Positions 49,120 through 56,090 of a DNA stretch of 64,000 nt are shown here, one piece after another (within the stretch, counting starts at the first letter, position 1; each line of letters begins with the position of its first letter). Source of the stretch: Faecalibacter sp. LW9 (GTDB lineage: Bacteria > Bacteroidota > Bacteroidia > Flavobacteriales > Weeksellaceae); assembly GCF_034661295.1 (NCBI RefSeq), contig NZ_CP141062.1, forward strand, positions 2,914,001-2,978,000, given 5' to 3'. The notes beneath the pieces are model-generated. The model made no database searches and was not told the origin of the DNA. It saw only the letters and a program-made list of their open reading frames with translations. A program made the position numbers and the translations under genes.

Positions 49120-51249
49120 ATGATTTGGAATAAAATGAAAGCTTCAGCCGCTTATGTTATGGCATATTTAGGCTTAGAAGAAATCCCAGTTAAAGAAGGA
49201 AAAGTTGATTTTAAAGAAGATCAACGAACAAAAATCGAAGAAAAATTAGGAGCTGAACAAGCCCAAAAATTATTCGATAATATGAATGCTGAATTAGCTT
49301 CTAACGAAGTTAACGCAAAAGAACAAGCCGCATTAGATGCAGTGCTGAAAGAATTAGAAGTGGATATGTCTTCTGAACAAGGTGCGGAACAAGCATCTAC
49401 GGAAGAAAAACAAACACTTGCAACGGAAGGAATCAAAAAATTAAAAGCAGATAACGAAAAAATGGCAAAAGAATCTGTTGGTGATAAACCAATGAGCGTA
49501 ATTCGCAAAGCAGCTGCTCCATTAGCTGTTGTGGCTGGTATGATGTTACCTGCACATTCAGCAACGCATATCTTTGGTTCTAACGAATCTTGGAATGCTT
49601 TCGAAAATCGTCCATGGAATGAACGCATGAAATCTCGTTCGCCTAAAGCTTCTACTTTCGGATCAGAAGAAATTCCGTTATTAGAAAAAGATGCCGAACA
49701 CTTCATTCGTCAAAATCCTAAAGTTTTAGAAAGCTTCTTATTCGATAAAGGAGAATTACCAAAAGAATGGGGTTATCAATCGGGTGTAGTCGAAATGATT
49801 ACAAATGCTGGTATTTCAGTAGGTGAAATCGTTCAAGCACGCAAAAAAGGTTGGGCACCTAAAAACAAATTCATCATTTCGGTGGAAGCTGGATATGTTT
49901 ATCCAAAGAAAATCGATATCGAGTTTGAAGGGTACCAATTACAGATGTACGAAACAATGTGGATCCGTGAAGTCGTAAACTTAGACGGTTCTCACCCATG
50001 GAAAATGTCGTTCATCGGTTATTTATTATCTAAATTAATCGAACAACAACGCATTGATGACCGTAAGGCTCAAATCAACGGAATTTTAGCGATTGATCCA
50101 AGAGAAGATGTACCAGGTGCGGCAATTAATTCGCAAGATGGTTTACGCTTCTTATATTGGAAAGCTCGTGATGTGGAGAAAAAATATCGTCCTTTTGTTA
50201 CAGGTGAATTAACGCCGGAAAATACATTCGATAAAATCCAATGGATGATCGAGCAATTACCAGACGAAGTACGTTCGGCAGAAGGATTAGAAATCCAATT
50301 ATCTCAGAAAGTATTAAAATGGTACAAAGACGGAGCAGGAGATTTATACGACCGCAAATTATCGCAAGACGAAGGACGTAAAGCTTATGCAAAAAATCAT
50401 CCGGTAGATTATCCAAATATCATCTTCCAACCATTAGTTGATTTTACTAACACAACTTTCGTTGCGATTACTTATTCTAAAAACATCGAAGTTTTAGAGT
50501 TTGATCCATCAGAAAAGGGAAAATTCACAATGGGCCATGATAAACGTAATACGTGGATTTTTGCAGATTACCGTTTAGGTATCCGTATCAAGCGTGTAGG
50601 TTTAAAATTAGCAGTGGATCATCCAGATAAATACATTGCACAAGAAGTTTGGACAAACGATGTTCCTATTTTCGATAAATCGGTAAAAGTACCTGTGTTC
50701 GACGATAATTCTGGAATCGTAAAATTAAAATACGATAACATGCAGATTGCCGACAACTTTGTAACAGATATTACAAAAATCGAAGGGGCAACACCAGGAC
50801 ATATCATCAACATTACAGGAAATAAAGCTTTAGCTTCTTCTTCTGTTGCTTTAAAAGATGGTGAAAACTTAGATTTAACGGCTGACTTCATATTGAAAAC
50901 AGAAGGAACAATTACGTTATTCGTAAAACCTGATGGAACATTAAAAGAGTTAATGCGTACAGATGAAGCAGAAAAGTTAGTAGATAACGAAGTGGCTTAC
51001 GCACAAGCTGTATTAGATGCTGATACTGCCGAAGTATTTAGATACGAAGGTAGCGAAGCATTAACGATTACCGAAGTAATCAAAGGTGTAGAAGGTAAAG
51101 AAATTACAATCTACGGAGGTGCAGGTGCAGTAACTGTTGCACAAACTGGTAACATCGAGTTAGCGTCAGCGTTAACGTTAGAAGATGCAACGAAGTTTGT
51201 TAAGTTAGTTCATTACAGCGGTAAGTGGTACGAAACTGCAAGAGGATAA
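49120..51249 (+). CDS. Major capsid protein with fused N-terminal scaffold and C-terminal module
   Basis: 709 residues. Residues ~1-120 are an acidic, Ala/Glu/Lys-rich coiled scaffold-like segment (GAEQAQKLFDNMNAELASNE), a joint at ~125-150 (KPMSVIRKAAAPLAVVAGMM) leads into the capsid-like body (SNESWNAFENRPWNERMKSR onward), and ~550-709 is a beta-rich module ending GKWYETARG. The end resembles the C-terminus of the next gene (KYLYEVARG). Position after the S49 protease fits a fused scaffold cut off during maturation. HK97 fold is inferred from context. Confidence 0.65.
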   Translation: MIWNKMKASAAYVMAYLGLEEIPVKEGKVDFKEDQRTKIEEKLGAEQAQKLFDNMNAELASNEVNAKEQAALDAVLKELEVDMSSEQGAEQASTEEKQTLATEGIKKLKADNEKMAKESVGDKPMSVIRKAAAPLAVVAGMMLPAHSATHIFGSNESWNAFENRPWNERMKSRSPKASTFGSEEIPLLEKDAEHFIRQNPKVLESFLFDKGELPKEWGYQSGVVEMITNAGISVGEIVQARKKGWAPKNKFIISVEAGYVYPKKIDIEFEGYQLQMYETMWIREVVNLDGSHPWKMSFIGYLLSKLIEQQRIDDRKAQINGILAIDPREDVPGAAINSQDGLRFLYWKARDVEKKYRPFVTGELTPENTFDKIQWMIEQLPDEVRSAEGLEIQLSQKVLKWYKDGAGDLYDRKLSQDEGRKAYAKNHPVDYPNIIFQPLVDFTNTTFVAITYSKNIEVLEFDPSEKGKFTMGHDKRNTWIFADYRLGIRIKRVGLKLAVDHPDKYIAQEVWTNDVPIFDKSVKVPVFDDNSGIVKLKYDNMQIADNFVTDITKIEGATPGHIINITGNKALASSSVALKDGENLDLTADFILKTEGTITLFVKPDGTLKELMRTDEAEKLVDNEVAYAQAVLDADTAEVFRYEGSEALTITEVIKGVEGKEITIYGGAGAVTVAQTGNIELASALTLEDATKFVKLVHYSGKWYETARG

Positions 51250-51258
51250 AAATCATAG

Positions 51259-51290
51259 AAGTGTTATCCTAAGTTAATTAGGATACACTT
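51259..51290 (+). terminator. Hairpin between capsid and tail-tube genes
   Basis: Stem AAGTGTTATCCTAA with TTAGGATACACTT (one mismatch). Followed by TCTACTTTG and not a T-run, so partial termination or mRNA processing is as likely. Confidence 0.5.
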
Positions 51291-51323
51291 TCTACTTTGT
51301 TTAATCACAAATAAAAAAATACA

Positions 51324-52139
51324 ATGGCTTTTAAATTAAATAGACCAAAAAGCAACTCGCCAGCTTCTCCAACAAAATTTAATCCTACTGGTTTTGGAGT
51401 TTTAGTGGAAGATCTTGTAAGTTTTCCAGAACGTGACGAAAACGGAATCCGTTTACAAGGTGATGTAGTTTTGAAACCGGATGCACAATTTTTCGAGTTC
51501 TACCATACGAATACAAAAGCTGATGCAGGCTTCGAAACAGAAGCAGAACAAGATTCAATCAAAATTACACCTAAGTTTGTGGCTCAACATCCTGGTAACG
51601 AAGTTGAATCGCGTGAATTTATCTCGAATATGTTAGGGAAAGATGTGATCTTATTCGTTGGATCTTGCGACGATAAAGGTTTTGATGTTATTGGGGAACC
51701 TTGTTTACCAATGCAGTTAGTTCCATCGCAAACGAACAACAGCGACGGAAAATTCTTTACATTAACGTGGCAAGCTTATGGTTCTACCGATAAGTTAAAT
51801 GCTTTCTACGAAGGTAACATTGTAAGAAGCGAAGTACCAACGTCAACAGGTAATGTAGTTGCCGTAGATGGTAATGTAAGCAAGGTTGTAAAAGTTGCAG
51901 CGTCAACTACAACAGATACATTAGAGATTACGCCTACAAATCTAAAAAACAACGACCAAGTAACATTAATTGGTTCGGGTGGTTCTGCTCCTTATACATT
52001 AGAGAGCGGGGTTGCTGGTGGCGTTACAGTGGTATTATTTAACGGTACACAATGGACTGCATTAGATGATGCTTCTATCACTTTAAAATATGTAGATGGT
52101 GGAACAACCAAATACTTATACGAAGTAGCAAGAGGCTAA
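51324..52139 (+). CDS. Putative major tail-tube protein with C-terminal beta module
   Basis: 271 residues. The first ~170 (FGVLVEDLVSFPERDENGIR ... ILFVGSCDDKGFDVIGEPC ... FFTLTWQAYGSTDKLNAFYE) fit the strand pattern of phage tail-tube/tail-terminator proteins in Bacteroidetes (a V-G-S-C-D step then F-T-x-T-x-x-A-Y-G). Residues ~180-271 are a beta module (VTLIGSGGSAPYTLESGVAG) ending YEVARG like the capsid C-terminus. Such modules decorate virions. It ends in a strong terminator. Confidence 0.6.
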   Translation: MAFKLNRPKSNSPASPTKFNPTGFGVLVEDLVSFPERDENGIRLQGDVVLKPDAQFFEFYHTNTKADAGFETEAEQDSIKITPKFVAQHPGNEVESREFISNMLGKDVILFVGSCDDKGFDVIGEPCLPMQLVPSQTNNSDGKFFTLTWQAYGSTDKLNAFYEGNIVRSEVPTSTGNVVAVDGNVSKVVKVAASTTTDTLEITPTNLKNNDQVTLIGSGGSAPYTLESGVAGGVTVVLFNGTQWTALDDASITLKYVDGGTTKYLYEVARG

Positions 52140-52168
52140 ATTTATTTTTTCATAGTATAGTTGGTTTT

Positions 52169-52201
52169 AAAAGGCGATTAGTTTTCTAATCGCCTTTTTT
52201 G
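52169..52201 (+). terminator. Strong terminator after the tail-tube gene
   Basis: 13-bp perfect stem AAAAGGCGATTAG/CTAATCGCCTTTT with a TTTT loop and T-run. It isolates the accessory gene that follows. Confidence 0.9.
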
Positions 52202-52228
52202 TAATATTGTTAAAACTAAACTATATAT

Positions 52229-53569
52229 ATGAAAAACTTTGTTGCAATTGATTTTGAAACAGCTAATCGAAAGCGTATTAGTGCTTGCTCTATTGGATTA
52301 TCAATTTTTGAAGATGGTAAATTAATTGAATGTAAGCACTTTTATATTAAACCTCCTATTAATGAGGAATTTGAATCTATAAATATGAGAATCCATAAAA
52401 TTACACCAGAAGATGTAAAAGATGCTTGTAATTTTTTAGATTTATGGAATACCCAATTAAATTCTATTTTAAATAATCAATTCATTGTATTACATAATTC
52501 GAGTATGGATTATAGTATTTTAAAACAATTAATCGAATTTTATGATATCAAAAATGTATATTTTAAGTATTTAGATACGATGTTATTGGCTAAAAATTTA
52601 GGGTATCCGCAAAAATTAGAATTATTATGTGAAGAATTTAATATCAAATTTGATAACATTCACAAAGCAGATGAAGATTCAAAAGTTTGTGGAGAGTTGT
52701 TTCTAAAGTTAATAAATATTGATTCTGATATTGAAAACTCAATCAAGCATTACCCTGAAAGAGATAAAAAATATTACGAAAGTATTTCTATTGAAAGAGA
52801 TAAAGAATACAAAATCTTAATAGATAAATTTAGAGTTTCTAAAAAAGAGTTAGATAATATAGTTATAAATGGAAATAATTTCTTGTTTACAGGTGAAATA
52901 TTAGAACCACGACATATTGCTGAAAAATTTATAACAAATAACGGAGGTAAAATTGTAAAATCAATTCAAAAAAAACTTAATTTTTTAGTTGTTGGAAAAG
53001 ATTACGGTTGGAGCAAAATTGACAAGACAGTAGAATTAAATAATAAAGATTGTTCTATCCAAATATTATTGGAGGAGGATTTTAATATTTTAAAATCTAA
53101 GGTTTTTCAATTTAGATTAACAAAAAAAATAGTAGATGTATATGATGATTATTTTATTCAAACAGCCAAAGTAAATTCCTTTTATGGAAAATATATATAT
53201 TATTCTCAAAACTTCAAACAACCGCATAATAGTATATATCAATTAGGTGGAAACTTAAATGGTACTGTAGTAAACCATTGGTCTGATGAAAGTCAATTAA
53301 CGAACTTTTTTATTATAAGTGATGCAGATTATGCATCCTTGGAAAGTGGTGAATTAAGTCAAGAAGTAATTTTTATTCAAGAATTAATTAAAAAGCAACA
53401 ATCAATAAAAGATTTTCAAACCCAAATAATTAGTTCAAATCTTAAAATTGTAAAATTTAAAACCTTTGAAAATTACCTTCAAAACAGGACAAAGTTAAAT
53501 TCGAATAATATAATATCTGAATCAGAATTAAAAAGAGATATTTTTTTATTAACTGATAATAATAATTAA
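52229..53569 (+). CDS. DEDDh exonuclease with BRCT-like domain(s)
   Basis: 446 residues. The N-terminal ~170 form a DnaQ-type 3'-5' exonuclease: AIDFET (D8, E10), HNSSMDYSIL (D94) and HKADEDSK (H145, D150), a complete DEDDh set. Residues ~215-290 (NGNNFLFTGEILEPRHIAEK ... LNFLVVGKDYGWSKIDKTVE) match a BRCT domain, and ~340-425 may be a second, diverged one (YQLGGNLNGTVVNHW ... FFIISDADYASLE). The gene lies between a terminator and the RNA cassette 2 element, and is AT-rich: an accessory gene of repair or defence type, not a virion protein. Confidence 0.78.
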   Translation: MKNFVAIDFETANRKRISACSIGLSIFEDGKLIECKHFYIKPPINEEFESINMRIHKITPEDVKDACNFLDLWNTQLNSILNNQFIVLHNSSMDYSILKQLIEFYDIKNVYFKYLDTMLLAKNLGYPQKLELLCEEFNIKFDNIHKADEDSKVCGELFLKLINIDSDIENSIKHYPERDKKYYESISIERDKEYKILIDKFRVSKKELDNIVINGNNFLFTGEILEPRHIAEKFITNNGGKIVKSIQKKLNFLVVGKDYGWSKIDKTVELNNKDCSIQILLEEDFNILKSKVFQFRLTKKIVDVYDDYFIQTAKVNSFYGKYIYYSQNFKQPHNSIYQLGGNLNGTVVNHWSDESQLTNFFIISDADYASLESGELSQEVIFIQELIKKQQSIKDFQTQIISSNLKIVKFKTFENYLQNRTKLNSNNIISESELKRDIFLLTDNNN

Positions 53570-53578
53570 TTTAAAACA

Positions 53579-53693
53579 ATGGGAAATTACGGATATTTAG
53601 AAATCGTAAATATTAGGAGGTATATTTATTTTAGCTATTATATTGGCATTGATATTATTAATCATATACCTAATAAAAAAAATCAAAAAATAA
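53579..53693 (+). pseudogene. Small membrane-protein gene, apparently frameshifted
   Basis: An ATG at 53579 opens MGNYGYLEIVN; around 53,610 the frame changes and a different frame reads LGGIFILAIILALILLIIYL then IKKIKK and stops at TAA 53691-53693, the edge of the palindrome before cassette 2. A one-base difference would join them into one ~38-residue single-helix protein. A rare AGGAGG sits at 53615-53620, so translation of the hydrophobic part from a non-ATG start is the alternative. Confidence 0.4.
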
Positions 53694-53722
53694 GTTATGC
53701 AAATGCATAACTTATTTTTTTT
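53692..53722 (+). terminator. Terminator palindrome in front of RNA cassette 2
   Basis: Same 10-bp stem as copy 1 (AAGTTATGCA/TGCATAACTT), loop AA in place of TT, then A and eight T. Confidence 0.8.
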
Positions 53723-53726
53723 GTTT

Positions 53727-53734
53727 TATATTTG
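53727..53734 (+). promoter_or_regulatory. Promoter of RNA cassette 2
   Basis: TATATTTG in a TTTTGTTTTATATTTGCTTT context identical to copy 1. Confidence 0.6.
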
Positions 53735-53738
53735 CTTT

Positions 53739-53897
53739 GCGAAATCAAACGAGGGTTTTGTTATATATACAACTTTCCTCTAAACACAATTTAAATAAAG
53801 ATATTAAAAATACGCTCTGGCGTGTGGTTACATTTGTTATAGATAACATCTATACTCTTGTTTGGTTTCGCGACTCCCACATAGCCAGGGCTTTTTT
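53739..53897 (+). ncRNA. Structured leader RNA / candidate antisense RNA, copy 2
   Basis: About 160 nt. Segment a, GCGAAATCAAACGAG (53739-53753), pairs with a', CTTGTTTGGTTTCGC (53857-53871), over all 15 positions allowing two G-U pairs. The same a' is perfectly complementary to b, GCGAAACCAAACAA (53927-53940), which covers the start codon and codons 1-5 of the next gene. A closing stem GCTCTGGC (53814-53821) / GCCAGGGC (53884-53891), extended by TGTGG/CCACA, is followed by six T. A 7-bp hairpin (53838-53854) precedes a'. Same design as copy 1 with different pairing sequence. Confidence 0.68.
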
Positions 53898-53924
53898 GTT
53901 GGCTAATATTTTAAAGTTATAAAA

Positions 53925-54227
53925 ATGCGAAACCAAACAACTTCAAAACAAACAGCAATCGCACGTAAAGCAACTGCAGGACAAGAACAATTCTTAACAG
54001 AGTTACAAGATCTATTAACGTATTCAGACCCAAAGGATGTAATCAATACCCTTGATTCGGTTTATTTAGATTGGCTGGGTTCTAATTACGCAGACGATAA
54101 TACATACCGCACAGATGCAACCAATGTTTTCCGCTATATCATCAATATGATAAAAGCGTTTGATAAACAACCAGAAGTTGCAGCACAAATCTTCAAGAAT
54201 TTAAAAACTACCAACGATGCAGTATAG
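53925..54227 (+). CDS. Cassette protein A, copy 2 (unknown function)
   Basis: 100 residues. From about residue 10 on it is nearly identical to copy 1 (TAIARKATAGQEQFLTELQD against TAIARKANAGQEKFLSELQS, and the whole DSVYLDWLGSNYADDNTYRT block). The N-terminal MRNQTTSKQ differs from MSHKPIT, following the RNA complementarity. Overlaps protein B by 11 bases. No domain recognised. Confidence 0.75.
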   Translation: MRNQTTSKQTAIARKATAGQEQFLTELQDLLTYSDPKDVINTLDSVYLDWLGSNYADDNTYRTDATNVFRYIINMIKAFDKQPEVAAQIFKNLKTTNDAV

Positions 54228-54378
54228 AAATGTTGTAAGTGTTGTTTCTTTACAAGGTATAGAAATAGATGCAGGTAGTCTTTGGACTTTCGATAAAAAT
54301 CTAAATTTACTTATCTTAGTAGATGAAGATGAATATATAACACACAAACCAAGTAACGATATATTTGAAAAAGTGTGA
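54217..54378 (+). CDS. Cassette protein B, copy 2 (unknown function)
   Basis: 53 residues (MQYRNVVSVVSLQGIEIDAG ... LLILVDEDEYITHK), same length as copy 1 and about 60% identical by eye. Strongly conserved core G-S-L-W and L-L-I-L-V-D. Starts inside protein A. Function unknown. Confidence 0.65.
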   Translation: MQYRNVVSVVSLQGIEIDAGSLWTFDKNLNLLILVDEDEYITHKPSNDIFEKV

Positions 54379-54402
54379 GTTTATTTATAGTTAGGTTAGT
54401 TA

Positions 54403-54431
54403 AATGCGAGATTCTTTTGTAATCTCGCATT
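54403..54431 (+). terminator. Terminator after cassette 2
   Basis: 11-bp stem AATGCGAGATT/AATCTCGCATT with a 7-base loop; the downstream tract is only moderately T-rich. Confidence 0.65.
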
Positions 54432-54484
54432 ATTTATTTAGGCAAGATATTGCGTATAACTTCAAGATTTATTATCTTTATATT

Positions 54485-54673
54485 ATGAATTACATTAAAT
54501 TTCTTTACGAAAAATCAGATTATAAATCGGTTAAAGACTTTGCAAAAGATGCCGATATTTCCGAACGTACAATGAATTCGTACATTTACGAAAATCGAGA
54601 TATTCCACTTTCTAAATTCATTAAAATTTGCAACGCACTAAACTTAGATTTCGAAAAGTTTATCAATCAATAA
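54485..54673 (+). CDS. Small XRE-type HTH protein
   Basis: 62 residues from the ATG at 54485 (a longer frame from 54404 runs through the terminator and is rejected). MNYIKFLYEKSDYKSVKDFA and ISERTMNSYIYENRDIPLSK form an XRE helix-turn-helix with almost nothing else. It has no counterpart after cassette 1. It may repress cassette 2 or the RelE-like pair; the palindrome TAGAATTATTCTA just downstream is a candidate site. Confidence 0.72.
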   Translation: MNYIKFLYEKSDYKSVKDFAKDADISERTMNSYIYENRDIPLSKFIKICNALNLDFEKFINQ

Positions 54674-54680
54674 TGTAATT

Positions 54681-54693
54681 TAGAATTATTCTA
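54681..54693. repeat. 13-bp palindrome, copy 2
   Basis: TAGAATTATTCTA, identical to 42588-42600; lies 8 bases after the HTH gene. Confidence 0.45.
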
Positions 54694-54855
54694 CATAAGA
54701 TTATAACAACACTATTTATGAGCTTTTTGTCAAAATATTTTGGACAAAATTTTTTACCATAAATTTTTATTATAAACATCGTGTTTGATTGTATAAACAA
54801 TTAGAATATATTTATATAACAATTTACTAATCAAGTTGTAAATAAACCGCTAAGC

Positions 54856-55266
54856 ATGAACATTTTAATTGACAAACCAGTTTCTGAAACATACAACACT
54901 GCTTTTAGTGTTTCGGAGAACTTCAAAAAAACAATTGAAGAAGGAAGTGACGAGCATTTAGATTTTATTTCTTCGTTAAAACCTTTACACGATTCGTTTA
55001 TTAATGCTTTAGATAAATTTAATCAGGCTTTTGCACTTAATTTCCCAAATAACGAAAAGGATAAAGAAGAAAGCCTTGTAAAAATCAAAGAATTAATGAA
55101 TCTTGTAGAATTTACAAGAATAGTTTATGATGAAAACGAATTTACAAGAAAATCATTTCCTACTTTTAGAGAAAACTTACTAATCCAATCCAACGAATTA
55201 CTTGAATTCATTCACGATTTATCAAAAGATAATTCAATTTGGGATGATGAAGATTTAATATTTTAG
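54856..55266 (+). CDS. Putative antitoxin-like partner of the RelE-like gene
   Basis: 136 residues, acidic and helical (FSVSENFKKTIEEGSDEHLD, C-terminus NSIWDDEDLIF). No DNA-binding motif is evident. It is one base upstream of the RelE-like gene, the usual antitoxin position, but it is long for one. Function is inferred from position only. Confidence 0.5.
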   Translation: MNILIDKPVSETYNTAFSVSENFKKTIEEGSDEHLDFISSLKPLHDSFINALDKFNQAFALNFPNNEKDKEESLVKIKELMNLVEFTRIVYDENEFTRKSFPTFRENLLIQSNELLEFIHDLSKDNSIWDDEDLIF

Positions 55267-55267
55267 A

Positions 55268-55708
55268 ATGAAATTTGAATGCACCGCCAGATTTAAAAAA
55301 GAATACAAAGAATTAAAAACGGATAACTCTAAAATATTTGAAGATCTAAAAAAAGATTTATTTGATTTATCTATAGATCAACTATTTCATCATTACCAAA
55401 ATTTAAGTAAGGGGAATAATACTGTTCGATTAAAAAAACACAGAGTAAGAAATAGTAGTAAAAACCAATCATCAATTGGTGGTTTTCGAATTTATTTTCA
55501 TATCAATAAAGAAACCGAAATTGTACGATTAATGACAATCTATTGCAAAGTAGGGAAAAGAAAACACAGAAAAATAGTACTAACTGATGATGAAGAAAAA
55601 CAAATTAAAGAAGAATTAAAACAACACCAAAAAAATGATTGTTTTATTCAATTAGAAATAGAACCGAAAAAAATTATTTTTAAAGTTCCAGTTGAAACCA
55701 CTCCCTAA
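55268..55708 (+). CDS. RelE/ParE-like fold protein
   Basis: 146 residues. The core has the RelE-type order: N-terminal helix pair (CTARFKKEYKELKTDNSKIF), a basic strand (VRLKKHRVRNSSKNQS), the GGFRIYFHINKETEIVRLMT strand pair with the conserved Arg, then a Lys-rich C-terminal helix. It is about 50 residues longer than classic RelE (which is ~95), so it may be a diverged member. With the preceding gene it could form a type II toxin-antitoxin pair; the terminator that follows separates it from the next genes. Confidence 0.55.
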   Translation: MKFECTARFKKEYKELKTDNSKIFEDLKKDLFDLSIDQLFHHYQNLSKGNNTVRLKKHRVRNSSKNQSSIGGFRIYFHINKETEIVRLMTIYCKVGKRKHRKIVLTDDEEKQIKEELKQHQKNDCFIQLEIEPKKIIFKVPVETTP

Positions 55709-55723
55709 AAGAGTGGTTTTTTT
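55695..55723. terminator. Bidirectional-looking terminator
   Basis: 9-bp stem AAACCACTC/GAGTGGTTT, 7-base loop containing the RelE-like stop codon, then T-run on the plus strand. Confidence 0.8.
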
Positions 55724-56015
55724 ATTTTACCTTCCATCCTATCCTCCAACGGTGATCTACAATTTGCAAATGAAATTCTAAATTTTCTACATTCTTCACT
55801 TTAGAAAATAAACGTTTGATCATAGCATCGGTCATCCATACATCCTCCATCTCAAAAAAAGCCTGAATAATTTTATTGTTTCTACGAACAACATATATAA
55901 ATCCTGTTGCTACTACTCTATCCTTTGCCCATTCTTGAATATTCTCTGAATACTTTGGATACACAAAACTTATTACTTTGAAAATTTGTTGAAGTTGTGT
56001 CGAATTAATTTCCAT
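55722..56015 (-). CDS. Small leftward accessory protein, unknown
   Basis: 97 residues (MEINSTQLQQIFKVISFVYP ... MTDAMIKRLFSKVKNVENLE). Alpha/beta with no recognised domain. Leftward between tail-tube and tape-measure regions; its promoter element (56020-56027) ends 5 bases from the ATG, a leaderless arrangement. Confidence 0.5.
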   Translation of the reverse strand: MEINSTQLQQIFKVISFVYPKYSENIQEWAKDRVVATGFIYVVRRNNKIIQAFFEMEDVWMTDAMIKRLFSKVKNVENLEFHLQIVDHRWRIGWKVK

Positions 56016-56019
56016 TCAA

Positions 56020-56027
56020 CAAAATTA
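56020..56027 (-). promoter_or_regulatory. TAnnTTTG element for the leftward small gene
   Basis: Minus-strand TAATTTTG almost touching the start codon. Confidence 0.5.
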
Positions 56028-56072
56028 ACCATTGTATTTGTGTCAGCAAAAACCTTATTCATCTCCCCGATT

Positions 56073-56089
56073 TTGCAGTAAAACTGCAA
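56073..56089. repeat. 7-bp palindrome directly before the tape-measure start
   Basis: TTGCAGT (56073-56079) and ACTGCAA (56083-56089), one base before the ATG at 56091; as mRNA it would form a hairpin over the ribosome-binding region. Confidence 0.45.
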
Positions 56090-56090
56090 C

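Noticed and set aside
49221-49706. Long leftward frame opposite the capsid gene
   Set aside because: Ser/Ala-rich shadow of the capsid coding strand with no promoter; the plus-strand gene explains the region.
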